Shown here piece by piece: positions 1 to 7,758 of a stretch of DNA of 14,704 nt. How positions within the stretch are numbered: the stretch's first letter is position 1; each line of letters starts with the position of its first letter. The translations under genes were made by a program, and so were the position numbers. The notes under the pieces are model-generated. The model saw nothing but the letters and a program-made list of their open reading frames with translations. It did no database searches and had not been told where the DNA came from. This DNA is from an uncultured Clostridia bacterium (lineage in GTDB: Bacteria; Bacillota; Clostridia; Oscillospirales; CAG-272): contig CAMOLD010000022.1 of the NCBI GenBank assembly GCA_946618395.1, positions 1-14,704 on the forward strand, written 5' to 3'.

Positions 1-2
1 GC

Positions 3-983
3 TTATTCCCACTCAATTGTGCCTGTCGGCTTCGGCGTCAGGTCGTAGAGCACACGGTTGACTCCCTTCACCTCATGCGTAATGCGGTTGGTGATGTGTT
101 GCAAGAGGGCAAAGGGAATGTCCTCCACCGTTGCGGTCATGGCATCCTTGGTGTTGACGGCGCGAATGACGACCGGCCACTCATAGGAGCGGACGTTCTC
201 TTTAACGCCGGTGGATTTATAGTCCGGAACGATGGTGAAATACTGCCAAACCTTGCCTTCCAAACCGTTTTTGGCAAACTCTTCGCGCAGGATCGCGTCG
301 GATTCGCGGACGGCTTCCAGACGGTCGCGCGTGATCGCGCCTGTGCAACGAACGCCCAGTCCGGGACCGGGGAACGGCTGACGGTAAACCATGCTGTGGG
401 GAAGTCCGAGGGCTTCGCCAACAACGCGAACTTCGTCCTTGAACAGGAATTTGAGCGGCTCGACCAGCTCAAATTTGAGGTCGTCGGGCAAACCGCCAAC
501 GTTGTGGTGCGCTTTGACGGGGCCGCTTTCCAAAATGTCGGGGTAGATGGTGCCTTGCGCCAAAAATTCGATGCCTTCCAGCTTGCGCGCTTCCTCTTCA
601 AACACGCGAATGAACTCGGCGCCAATGACCTTGCGCTTTTGCTCCGGCTCGGCAACGCCGGCAAGTTTATCCAAAAAGCGGTCGACCGCGTCAACATAAA
701 CGAGGTTTGCCTTCATTTCCTCGCGGAAAACGCGAACCACCTGCTCGGGTTCTCCTTTGCGCAAAAGCCCGTGGTTGACGTGCACGCAGGTCAGCTGTTG
801 ACCAACCGCCTTGATGAGCAGAGCGGCGACCACAGAGGAATCTACGCCGCCGGAAAGGGCGAGCAGGACCTTTTTGGAACCGATTTGCGCGCGCAGGGCA
901 TCAAGCTGTTCCGCAATGAATTTGTTTGCGAGCGCGGGGGTGGTAATGCGCTCCATGCTGGCAGGACGAACGTTGTTTGCCAT
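3..983 (-). CDS. GMP synthase, ATP-pyrophosphatase subunit only (GuaAb-like), no glutaminase domain
   Basis: This 326-residue protein corresponds to the C-terminal two thirds of GMP synthase, which adenylates XMP and aminates it to GMP. The P-loop SGGVDSS is at residues 44-50, followed by HGLLRK, the QGTIYPD and HHNVGGLP motifs, YRQPFPGPGL, and the dimerisation-domain end KPTGTIEWE. All of these are also present in the full-length GuaA encoded upstream. The N-terminal class I glutamine amidotransferase domain is absent: only about 43 residues precede the P-loop, against about 221 in GuaA. The start ATG is preceded by AAAGGAGA at 8 nt spacing, so the short form is a designed start and not a truncated frame. 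The usual Asp in VDHGLLR is Asn here. Two-subunit GMP synthases are known in archaea. Here the enzyme may use free ammonia, borrow a separate glutaminase, or have a different nucleotide substrate. Family assignment is secure; the reason for the second copy is unknown. Confidence 0.93.
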   Translation of the reverse strand: MANNVRPASMERITTPALANKFIAEQLDALRAQIGSKKVLLALSGGVDSSVVAALLIKAVGQQLTCVHVNHGLLRKGEPEQVVRVFREEMKANLVYVDAVDRFLDKLAGVAEPEQKRKVIGAEFIRVFEEEARKLEGIEFLAQGTIYPDILESGPVKAHHNVGGLPDDLKFELVEPLKFLFKDEVRVVGEALGLPHSMVYRQPFPGPGLGVRCTGAITRDRLEAVRESDAILREEFAKNGLEGKVWQYFTIVPDYKSTGVKENVRSYEWPVVIRAVNTKDAMTATVEDIPFALLQHITNRITHEVKGVNRVLYDLTPKPTGTIEWE

Positions 984-1064
984 AGTTTGGTTCTCCTTTA
1001 TGGTGTAAAATTTTTAAGCGTTATTTCTACTAAAAATGAATTTCAACGGTTTATCGTGTTTAGA

Positions 1065-1228
1065 GTTATGATTTCGCCTACGGCGAAAGTGATAGTTGCG
1101 CTGCACGCAAGTTATGATAGGATCGCCCGACAGTGTCAACGCTGCTGCAAGACAACTCATAACTTGGCGAAGCCAATCATAACTCATAACGCGCCGCAGG
1201 CGATCCTAACTGCCGCGCGTTGCGCGGC
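1065..1228. repeat. Modular hairpin repeat block between the two GMP synthase genes
   Basis: The spacer contains a run of small perfect hairpins. They are TTTCGCC/GGCGAAA (1072-1088, loop TAC), TTGCG/CGCAA (1096-1110), TTGGC/GCCAA (1164-1176, loop GAA), CGCC/GGCG (1192-1202, loop GCA) and GCCGCGC/GCGCGGC (1212-1228, loop GTT). Between them lie copies of a 7-nt word. GTTATGA occurs at 1065-1071 and 1111-1117, and its inverse TCATAAC at 1157-1163, 1177-1183 and 1184-1190. An outer 8-bp dyad, GGATCGCC (1120-1127) with GGCGATCC (1199-1206), encloses the middle. The block ends exactly at the guaA stop codon. The organisation resembles non-coding palindromic intergenic repeats (REP- or MITE-like). 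No open frame of its own is convincing. It could also act as an RNA processing or attenuation site between guaA and the downstream gene. Confidence 0.75.
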
Positions 1229-2761
1229 TTACTCCCATTCCACCGTTGCCGGGGGTTTGGAAGTGATGTCATAGGTCACGCGGGAGATGTTGCGCACCTC
1301 GTTGGTAATGCGGCTACTGGCTCTTTCCAGCACCGGGTAGGGGATGCGTGCCCAGTCGGCGGTCATAAAGTCGTCGGTGGTCACGGCGCGCAGGGCAACG
1401 GTGTAGCCGTAGGTGCGTGCATCACCCATCACGCCAACGCTCCGGGTATCGGTCAGAACGGCAAAATACTGCGCCGGGAGTTGCTCCAAACCGGCGTTTG
1501 CAAGCTCCTCGCGGAAGATGGCGTCCACCTCGCGCAGGGTGTCGGCTTTTTCTTTGGTGATTTTACCAATGATGCGAATGGCAAGACCGGGGCCGGGGAA
1601 AGGCTGGCGATAGACCAGTTCTTTGGGAATGCCCAGCGCAAGTCCGGTTGCACGGACCTCATCCTTAAACAGGTCGCGCAGAGGTTCCACAATGCGCTCA
1701 AAGCGAATCACATCGGGCAAACCGCCAACGTTGTGATGGCTTTTGATGGTGGAGGCATCGCCCTTGCCGCTTTCAATCACGTCGGGGTAGATGGTGCCCT
1801 GCACCAGAATATCCATTTTGCCAAGCTGTTTGCTAACGTCCTCAAACACGCGGATAAACTCTTTGCCAATGATTTTGCGCTTGCGCTCGGGCTCGGTTGC
1901 ACGGGAGAGCTTGGAAAGAAAGCGCTTTTCGGCATTGATGCGAAGGAGTTTCATGTTAAACTGCTTGCGGAAGACCTGCTCCACCATGTCGCCCTCATTC
2001 TTGCGGAGCAGTCCGTGGTCTACGAAAACGCAGGTCAGATTGTCGCCAATCGCCTTATGCAAAAGGACGGCGGCAACCGAGGAATCCACGCCGCCGGAGA
2101 GCGCGCAAAGCACGCGTTTGCCGGCAAGCTCGCGGCGGTATTTTTCAACCGACTGGGCAACAAAATCTTCCATATTCCAGTCGCCTTTGCAACCGCAAAC
2201 GCGGAACAGGAAGTTGGCAAGCATCTGTTTGCCGTATTCGGTGTGCGTGACCTCGGGGTGGAACTGCACGCCGTAAAGGCGGCGGCCCTCGTCGCACATG
2301 GCGGCGTTGGGGCATTTTTGGGTGGAGGCGATGGTGGAAAACCCTTTTGGCAGTTTTGCAACAAAGTCGTTGTGGCTCATCCAGCAAATACTGGTTTCGG
2401 GAATGCCGTCAAAGAGCGGCGAGGCAGGGTTGACCTTGACCTCGATTTTCCCAAACTCGCTGGAATTTTCGGCGCTGCGGATTTCGCCGCCCGCCATGTA
2501 TGCCATGAGTTGGTCGCCGTAGCAAATGCCGAGGATTGGCAAACCAAGAGTGAGGATCTTCGGGTCGTAGTGCGGCGAGGCGGGGTCATACACGCTGTTC
2601 GGTCCGCCGGTAAAAATGACGCCGCAATATTGTGAGGCGATGTTTTCAACGGCAATTTTGTTGTAGGGCATGACCTCGGCAAAAACGTGATGCTCGCGCA
2701 CGCGCCGGGCAATGAGCTGGTCGTATTGACCGCCAAAATCCAAAACCAAAATTTTTTCCAT
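1229..2761 (-). CDS. guaA: GMP synthase (glutamine-hydrolysing), full length
   Basis: This 510-residue enzyme converts XMP, ATP and glutamine to GMP in the cytoplasm, the last step of guanine nucleotide synthesis. The N-terminal class I glutamine amidotransferase domain (about residues 1-190) has the nucleophile Cys80 in GICYGDQ and the His168/Glu170 pair in FHPEV. The ATP-pyrophosphatase domain starts with SGGVDSS at 222-228 and contains VDHGLLRKNEG. The dimerisation domain contains YRQPFPGPGLAIR and ends in KPPATVEWE. Length and motif order are normal for the family. The Asp after CYG (usually Met, His or Ala) is a small deviation. The start has AAGGAGA 7 nt upstream. It lies 31 bp after purB in the same direction, so it is probably the third gene of the purA-purB-guaA operon. 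Confidence 0.97.
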   Translation of the reverse strand: MEKILVLDFGGQYDQLIARRVREHHVFAEVMPYNKIAVENIASQYCGVIFTGGPNSVYDPASPHYDPKILTLGLPILGICYGDQLMAYMAGGEIRSAENSSEFGKIEVKVNPASPLFDGIPETSICWMSHNDFVAKLPKGFSTIASTQKCPNAAMCDEGRRLYGVQFHPEVTHTEYGKQMLANFLFRVCGCKGDWNMEDFVAQSVEKYRRELAGKRVLCALSGGVDSSVAAVLLHKAIGDNLTCVFVDHGLLRKNEGDMVEQVFRKQFNMKLLRINAEKRFLSKLSRATEPERKRKIIGKEFIRVFEDVSKQLGKMDILVQGTIYPDVIESGKGDASTIKSHHNVGGLPDVIRFERIVEPLRDLFKDEVRATGLALGIPKELVYRQPFPGPGLAIRIIGKITKEKADTLREVDAIFREELANAGLEQLPAQYFAVLTDTRSVGVMGDARTYGYTVALRAVTTDDFMTADWARIPYPVLERASSRITNEVRNISRVTYDITSKPPATVEWE

Positions 2762-2792
2762 ACAGGGCTCTCCTTCGCGGAATAGGGGTGAA

Positions 2793-4208
2793 TTAAACGG
2801 AAATGTCGGGCGTTCCGGCTTCTACGCCGGCAAGCAGAGGTTCCAGCTCCGCAAGAAAATCGTCCACCTGCTCCGGGCAACGTCCAATATAGCGGGAGGG
2901 ATCCAGGACGGTTTCCATTTCGGCTTTGGTCATGCCGAATTCGGAATGCGTTGCAAGATCGGCAAGCAGGTCAAACGGTTCGCCGTTTTTCAGCTTTGCC
3001 GTGGCATTCATGGAACATTCGCGCACGATTTCATGCAGTTTTTGACGGTCGCCGCCGCGGCGGACCCCCTCCATCATCAAGTTCTCGGTGGCAAGGAAGG
3101 GCAGATAGTCGCGCACCGCGCGGGCAATGATTTTTTCATTGACGCAAAGACCGTTTGACACATTCTGGCAAAGGCGCAAAATGGCATCTGCGCAAAGGAA
3201 TCCTTCGGGCAGGGAGACGCGGCGATTTGCCGAATCGTCCAGCGTGCGCTCCATCCATTGGACGGATGCCGTTAGAGGCGCGTTGAGTGCGTCGGTCATC
3301 AGATAGCGGGAGAGCGAGCAAATGCGCTCGCACCGCATGGGGTTGCGTTTATATGCCATTGCCGAGGAGCCAATCTGCTTTTCTTCAAACGGTTCCTCCA
3401 CCTGGCGGTCGTGTTGAAGCAGGCGAATATCGTTCGCCATGCGGTAGGCGCTTTGCGCCAGGGCGGAAAGCGCGTTCAGAATGCGCGCGTCGGTTTTGCG
3501 CGGATAGGTTTGTCCCGCAACCGGGAAGCATTTGGAAAAACCAAATGTGGCGGCAATGCGGCGGTTCATCTCGTCAATTTTTTCTCCGTCCCCGTCAAAC
3601 AGCTCCATAAAACTGGCTTCGGTTCCGGTGGTGCCGCGGCAACCGAGGAAGGGGATTTGATCAATGACAAAATCCAACTCCTGAAGGTCGGCGTAAAAAT
3701 CCTGCAACCAAAGCGCGGCGCGTTTGCCAACGGTGACCGGTTGCGCCGGCTGATAATGGGTATAGCCCAGGGTTGGCAACGCTTTATAGCGGTTGGCAAA
3801 CAGGGCAAGGTTCTTCATCACTTTGAGGAGTTCGCCGCGCAGGTAACGCAAACCGTCCCGGTAAAGGATCAGGTCGGCGTTGTCGGTAACATAGCAACTG
3901 GTTGCGCCCAGGTGAATGATTCCCGCAGCGCCCGGCGCCGCAAGTCCGTAGGCATAGACGTGTGCCATGACGTCGTGCCGCACCTCTTTTTCGCGTGCGG
4001 AAACGGCGTTGTAGTCAATGTCGTTCACGTGGGCTTCCAGCTCGGCAACCTGCGCTTTTGCAACAGGCAATCCAAGCTCGGATTCGGCGCGCGCCAACTC
4101 CACCCAAAGCCGCCGCCAGGTGCGGTAGCGGGTGTCGGGCGAGAACAATTTGGTCATGTAATCCGACGCATAGCGGGAAGAAAACGGAGATTCGTATCTG
4201 TCTTTCAT
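2793..4208 (-). CDS. purB: Adenylosuccinate lyase
   Basis: This 471-residue member of the fumarase/aspartase superfamily cleaves adenylosuccinate to AMP and fumarate, and SAICAR to AICAR in the de novo purine pathway. The superfamily signature GSSAMAYKRNP is at residues 280-290 and carries the flexible-loop catalytic Ser. RHDVMAH (residues 77-83) and GYTHYQPAQP (148-157, with catalytic-site His151) are the two other conserved blocks. The IHLGATS block near residue 98 is also typical. The length fits the longer, eukaryote-like PurB subgroup found in many Clostridia. The ATG follows an AAAGGCGG ribosome site. It starts 13 bp after the purA stop, which implies cotranscription with purA; the two enzymes act consecutively. 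Confidence 0.97.
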   Translation of the reverse strand: MKDRYESPFSSRYASDYMTKLFSPDTRYRTWRRLWVELARAESELGLPVAKAQVAELEAHVNDIDYNAVSAREKEVRHDVMAHVYAYGLAAPGAAGIIHLGATSCYVTDNADLILYRDGLRYLRGELLKVMKNLALFANRYKALPTLGYTHYQPAQPVTVGKRAALWLQDFYADLQELDFVIDQIPFLGCRGTTGTEASFMELFDGDGEKIDEMNRRIAATFGFSKCFPVAGQTYPRKTDARILNALSALAQSAYRMANDIRLLQHDRQVEEPFEEKQIGSSAMAYKRNPMRCERICSLSRYLMTDALNAPLTASVQWMERTLDDSANRRVSLPEGFLCADAILRLCQNVSNGLCVNEKIIARAVRDYLPFLATENLMMEGVRRGGDRQKLHEIVRECSMNATAKLKNGEPFDLLADLATHSEFGMTKAEMETVLDPSRYIGRCPEQVDDFLAELEPLLAGVEAGTPDISV

Positions 4209-4221
4209 GCAATACCGCCTT

Positions 4222-5496
4222 TCAGCGAAGAATGATGCTTTCGCGCTCGGGGCCTACCGAAACGTAGCCGATCCGGCAACCGATTTCGCGCTCCACAAAC
4301 TCCACGTATTTTTGCGCGGCAACGGGAAGATCCTCCCAGCGCCGCACGCCGGAAATATCGCATTTCCAGCCTTCCATGTATTCAATGACCGGTTTGGTAT
4401 CGTTCAAAAGTGCGGGGAACGGGAAATAATCGATTTGCTTTCCGTTCAAAGTGTAATGGGTGCAAACCGGAATTTTATCCATATAGCTCAAAACGTCCAG
4501 CTTGGTCAGGGCAATGTTGGTTGCCGCCTGCACCTGGACGCCGTAGCGCGTGGCAACGATATCCAAGGGGCCAACGCGGCGCGGACGCCCGGTTTTTGCG
4601 CCGTATTCAAAGCCGGCTTGGCGCAATTTTTCGGCCTCCTCGCCAAACCATTCGCAGGTAAAGGGGCCTTCACCAACACAGGTGGAATACGCCTTGACAA
4701 CGCCAATGACCTCGTCAATTTTTGCGCCGGGGAAGCCGGAGCCGATGGGCGCATAAGCGGCGGTGGTGTTGGAAGAGGTGGTGTAGGGATAAATGCCGTA
4801 GTCCAGATCGCGGAGCGAGCCGAGCTGGGCTTCAAACAAAATCTTCTTGCCGGAATCCTGCGCGTCTTTGAGGAATGCGCCAACGTCGCAAATGAAGGGT
4901 TTGATCTTCTCGCAGTAATCGTCCACCCAAGCCATCAGGCGCTCCATGGTATAGGGTTCTGCGCCGTAAACGCCGGTCAATGTCAGGTTTTTCCATTCCA
5001 GCAGGTCGGCAAGATGGGATTTGAGATGTTCGGGGAAGAAAAGCTCGCCCGCCATAATCGTCTTCTTTTGATACTTGTCCGAATAGAAGGGGGCAATGCC
5101 CTGCTTGGTGGAACCGTATTTTTTGTCCGCCAGGCGCGCCTCCTCCAGGGAGTCCAGATCGCGGTGCCAGGGCAAAAGGACCGAGGCGCGATCGCTGATT
5201 TTCAGGTTTTCCGGCGTCACGGCAACGCCCTGCGCCGCAACCGTTTGAATCTCGTTCCAAAGGTTTTCGGGGTCCATGGCAACGCCGTTGCCTAAAATGT
5301 TGACAACGCCGGAGCGGAAAATTCCGGAAGGCAGAAGATGCAGGGCAAATTTTCCTTTCTCGTTGATAACGGTATGCCCGGCGTTTCCGCCGCCCTGATA
5401 GCGGACGACAACGTCATAATCCTGCGTCAGCAGGTCGACCATACGGCCTTTTCCTTCGTCCCCCCAGTTGATTCCCACAATTGCGCAATTTGACAT
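4222..5496 (-). CDS. purA: Adenylosuccinate synthetase
   Basis: This enzyme couples IMP and aspartate using GTP to form adenylosuccinate, the first committed step to AMP. The N-terminal GDEGKG P-loop-like motif is at residues 12-17, with the catalytic Asp13, and NAGHT at 38-42 has the catalytic His41. VGEGPFTCE and TGRPRRVGPLD are further family blocks. At 424 residues the length is normal. I place the start at the ATG at 5496, not at the in-frame TTG 12 nt upstream, because the GGAGGA ribosome site overlaps that TTG and sits 5 nt before the ATG. It is the first gene of the purine operon, with a promoter about 45 bp upstream. No purine riboswitch is visible in the short leader. Confidence 0.97.
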   Translation of the reverse strand: MSNCAIVGINWGDEGKGRMVDLLTQDYDVVVRYQGGGNAGHTVINEKGKFALHLLPSGIFRSGVVNILGNGVAMDPENLWNEIQTVAAQGVAVTPENLKISDRASVLLPWHRDLDSLEEARLADKKYGSTKQGIAPFYSDKYQKKTIMAGELFFPEHLKSHLADLLEWKNLTLTGVYGAEPYTMERLMAWVDDYCEKIKPFICDVGAFLKDAQDSGKKILFEAQLGSLRDLDYGIYPYTTSSNTTAAYAPIGSGFPGAKIDEVIGVVKAYSTCVGEGPFTCEWFGEEAEKLRQAGFEYGAKTGRPRRVGPLDIVATRYGVQVQAATNIALTKLDVLSYMDKIPVCTHYTLNGKQIDYFPFPALLNDTKPVIEYMEGWKCDISGVRRWEDLPVAAQKYVEFVEREIGCRIGYVSVGPERESIILR

Positions 5497-5538
5497 GGCT
5501 TCCTCCAATCATATAAGAAAAAATAACAAACCAATTAT

Positions 5539-5567
5539 ATTATAGCATACGCGTTTTTCTTTTGCAA
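5539..5567 (-). promoter_or_regulatory. Predicted sigma-A promoter of the purA operon
   Basis: Read on the minus strand, TTGCAA (5562-5567) is followed by a 17-nt spacer and TATAAT (5539-5544). The -10 is perfect and the -35 matches moderately. A second overlapping TATAAT lies at 5534-5539. The purA ATG is about 45 nt downstream. Confidence 0.6.
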
Positions 5568-5631
5568 GTCAAAAAAAGGATTTTTTTGAAAAAAAGAGCT
5601 GAAAAAAAGGAAAAGGAAATGCAAAAAAGCA

Positions 5632-5660
5632 TTGAAATTTCTTTCGCAAGGTGCTAAAAT
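5632..5660 (+). promoter_or_regulatory. Predicted sigma-A promoter of the small membrane protein gene
   Basis: TTGAAA (5632-5637), a 17-nt spacer and TAAAAT (5655-5660) lie about 77 nt before the ATG at 5737. The leader it would produce contains an 8-bp stem-loop, GCTGGAAA (5677-5684) with TTTCCGGC (5693-5700). Confidence 0.6.
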
Positions 5661-5736
5661 AAAATTAAGCGGAGCGGCTGGAAAATCGTTGCTTTCCGGC
5701 ACATTCGCAAATCTAACGCAGAGGGGGAAAAACACC

Positions 5737-5985
5737 ATGGCAGAAAAAACGATTACGGCACAATACGAGGGGCTTGACAAGATCATTAAAATTTTGATCC
5801 AGGCTTTTTTGGGCTGGCTGTTTCTCAGCGCCGTTTACCGCTTTATCCGTTACTCGGAAACCAAGAATACGCAAACGCTGATTGCGGCGATCGTTTGCGT
5901 GATCCCGGGGGTCAACTTTGTTTCCTGGATCGTTGATCTTGTTACCGAGATCATGTCCAACCGCATTACCGTTTTTGCCGACTGA
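5737..5985 (+). CDS. Small two-helix membrane protein, function unknown
   Basis: The encoded protein has 82 residues. A charged N-terminus with an amphipathic start (residues 1-16) is followed by a first hydrophobic helix at about 17-36 and a basic/polar linker (YRFIRYSETKNTQ). A second hydrophobic helix lies at about 47-69 and contains a Pro-Gly kink (VIPGVNFVSW). The tail is short and polar. I chose the ATG at 5737 because GAGGGGG lies about 9 nt upstream. The frame stays open further upstream, but that part overlaps the predicted promoter and leader. A strong terminator follows within 10 bp, so this is a self-contained monocistronic gene. I do not recognise the family. It is convergent with the phospholipase-fold gene, and neighbours give no functional clue. 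Confidence 0.8.
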   Translation: MAEKTITAQYEGLDKIIKILIQAFLGWLFLSAVYRFIRYSETKNTQTLIAAIVCVIPGVNFVSWIVDLVTEIMSNRITVFAD

Positions 5986-5990
5986 TTTGC

Positions 5991-6033
5991 AAAAAAAGAA
6001 GACCTGCTTCACGCGGAGCAGGTCTTCTTTTTT
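5991..6033. terminator. Bidirectional intrinsic terminator between convergent genes
   Basis: GAAGACCTGCT (5998-6008) pairs perfectly with AGCAGGTCTTC (6017-6027). The stem is flanked by seven A (5991-5997) and six T (6028-6033), so a U-tract follows the stem on either strand. It lies 5 bp after the small-protein stop and 2 bp before the stop codon of the gene at 6036, serving both. Confidence 0.93.
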
Positions 6034-6035
6034 GC

Positions 6036-6572
6036 TTAAATTGAGGCGATTTTCAAAAAAACGGCGGAACACGCGCAAACAATCCATTCAGCATCGCGCT
6101 CGGTTGAAGGGGGAATGGCGTCAAACTGCCGCCGGGATTCCGCCAAAAATTCGGGGGACGCATCCGGCTCGGTCCTGTCGGCAACCGAAAGGAATTCGGG
6201 CAACGTCGTTTTCAGCTTTTCCTCATAGTCTTGGTGAATTTTGTGTTTGAGGCGCTGTTTGGTTGTGTGCGGATAGGTAAAGGAATCGGCAAGGTAATGC
6301 ATTAAAACTCCAAGCCGAAAAGCGTCGAACACCGAATAGAGCCCCGTGACAAGGCATTTTTTTATTTTGCACTCAATTTTGGGAGCGGAATAGGGCAGGC
6401 AATGCCCGCCGGTCAATCTTGGCAAGCGGGATTCCTGAAAAAAAGTATGCGGCACAAAGTCGGGCGCAATATTGCCAATCAGAAACGCCCCTTTGCGAAT
6501 CGGGTGCCTGGAAAGCGCCGGTGTCTTTTTTGCAAGGGTGCGCCCAAGAAGCAGGTGGCTGGCAGGTAACAA
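6036..6572 (-). CDS. Zinc-dependent phospholipase C-fold protein
   Basis: This 178-residue protein carries the ligand pattern of the zinc-dependent phospholipase C family (the fold of Clostridium alpha-toxin and Bacillus PLC). The pattern is His6, Asp38 in GNIAPD, His57 in GHC, His92/Asp96 in HYLAD, His102 in YPH, and His113 with Glu117 four residues later. The set appears complete, so a trinuclear metal site is plausible. There is no signal peptide and no C2-like lipid-binding domain, unlike the secreted toxins. The protein is therefore probably cytoplasmic, and its substrate is unknown. The start codon is TTG at 6572, preceded by AAGGAG at about 9 nt spacing; no ATG fits. It begins 36 bp after the permease stop and is likely cotranscribed with it. 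Family call is good; enzymatic role is open. Confidence 0.8.
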   Translation of the reverse strand: MLPASHLLLGRTLAKKTPALSRHPIRKGAFLIGNIAPDFVPHTFFQESRLPRLTGGHCLPYSAPKIECKIKKCLVTGLYSVFDAFRLGVLMHYLADSFTYPHTTKQRLKHKIHQDYEEKLKTTLPEFLSVADRTEPDASPEFLAESRRQFDAIPPSTERDAEWIVCACSAVFLKIASI

Positions 6573-6608
6573 CGGAAAGTCTCCTTTTTATGTGAAAAAT
6601 CAGAACGT

Positions 6609-7751
6609 TCAGCCAATCAGGGAACAGAAGACTAGAAGGACAAGCAGGAAAGCAAAATTGAACGCCGAAAACAGCCCGATGTAGTATCCCTTTTTGTGCG
6701 GATTATGGCGGATGTATTGGCGAAAGGTGATCAGACTTGCCAGCGAGGCAACCAGGGTTCCCGTTCCGCCAATGTTCACGCCGAGCAACAGGCTGCGGTA
6801 GTTATCGGTAAAGCGGGAGAGCAGAATTGCCGAAGGCACGTTGCTGATGACCTGGCAGGAAAGCGCGCTGAAAACCAGCGTGTTCTTTTCCAAAAGGTTG
6901 CCAAGCAGCTGGTGCACCGCTTCCAGCCGCGAAAGATTCCCGGCAAAAATGAAGAAGCAGAAAAAGGTAAAAAGCAATCCGTAGTCCACCTGTAAAAGTG
7001 CTTTGCGGTCAAAAACCAGCAGGAAGAGGGGAATGACGCAAAGCCCGATCCAAAAAGGAATGACCCGGAAAACAATGACGATGGAAAGCGCAAACAGGCA
7101 AAGATATAAAATTGTTCTCGGCACCGGGAGTTTTTCCGCCGGCGGTGTTTGCAGGGCGATCGGCTGATGTGGAAGCAGAAAGCAACAGCCGATGATCAGC
7201 GCGATGGAAAGCAGAAACGGCGGGAACATAATGCCGAAAAACTCGCCGTCCGGAATGTTGAAATGGGAATACAGATATAGGTTTTGCGGGTTCCCGAAAG
7301 GGGTCAGCATGCCGCCCAGGTTTGCCGCAATGTTTTGCAAAATGAACACCGGCGCCATATAGCGCTCGGTGCCGGTGCTGGAAAGCACAAAGTAACCCAG
7401 CGGCAAAAAGGTCAACAGTGCCATATCGTTGGCAATAAGCATGGAGCCAAGAAAGGTGATGCAAACCAGTGCAATGGCGGCAAGGCGCAAATTTCCCGTC
7501 AGGGCAACCATTTTTTCGGCAAGCAACGAGAAAAAACGAATATTTTTCAAAGCGCAAACGACCGCAAGAACGCAAAACAGGCAGGAGAGCGTTTTCCAGT
7601 CGAAATAGGCGGGGTATTCCGCGTCCGGCGGGACGAGAAACGCCGTGATAACGGCAAGCAAAAATGCAATGCAAAGCACCGGGTTTCGCCGGGGAAAATT
7701 CAAAATCGCGGAGCGGACCCTGCTTGCGTGGGAAGGTGTTGTTTCGGACAT
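6609..7751 (-). CDS. SLC13/CitM-type anion permease
   Basis: This 380-residue, strongly hydrophobic protein has about ten membrane segments. The two inverted-repeat substrate motifs of the ion-transporter superfamily are visible. They are ANLGGMLTPFGNPQN at residues 143-157, and SNVPSAILLS (303-312) followed by GVNIGGTGTLVASLASLI (324-341). These fit the CitMHS/ArsB-NhaD/SLC13 group of sodium- or proton-coupled anion carriers. The substrate (dicarboxylate, sulfate, arsenite or other) cannot be read from sequence. The ATG at 7751 has only a distant GTGAGG, which lies in the loop of a small hairpin, so translation may be weak or controlled, or the start may be elsewhere. Upstream is a stem-loop after the YugP-like gene; downstream is the phospholipase-fold gene in the same direction. 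Confidence 0.88.
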   Translation of the reverse strand: MSETTPSHASRVRSAILNFPRRNPVLCIAFLLAVITAFLVPPDAEYPAYFDWKTLSCLFCVLAVVCALKNIRFFSLLAEKMVALTGNLRLAAIALVCITFLGSMLIANDMALLTFLPLGYFVLSSTGTERYMAPVFILQNIAANLGGMLTPFGNPQNLYLYSHFNIPDGEFFGIMFPPFLLSIALIIGCCFLLPHQPIALQTPPAEKLPVPRTILYLCLFALSIVIVFRVIPFWIGLCVIPLFLLVFDRKALLQVDYGLLFTFFCFFIFAGNLSRLEAVHQLLGNLLEKNTLVFSALSCQVISNVPSAILLSRFTDNYRSLLLGVNIGGTGTLVASLASLITFRQYIRHNPHKKGYYIGLFSAFNFAFLLVLLVFCSLIG

Positions 7752-7758
7752 GGCGGTG

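Noticed and set aside
984..1060. A separate promoter for the second GMP synthase gene (TTGAAA on the minus strand near 1040).
   Set aside because: No acceptable -10 box lies at 16-18 nt spacing.
1065..1228. CRISPR-like array, because of repeated words at short intervals.
   Set aside because: The words are only 7 nt, change orientation, and the sequences between them are palindromes and not unique spacers; no cas gene is nearby.
5497..5540. Purine riboswitch before purA.
   Set aside because: The leader is under about 40 nt and has none of the conserved aptamer loops.
5737..5985. Pmp3/YqaE-type stress membrane protein.
   Set aside because: Size and two helices are similar, but the Pmp3 sequence order and its PP/GW motifs are not present.
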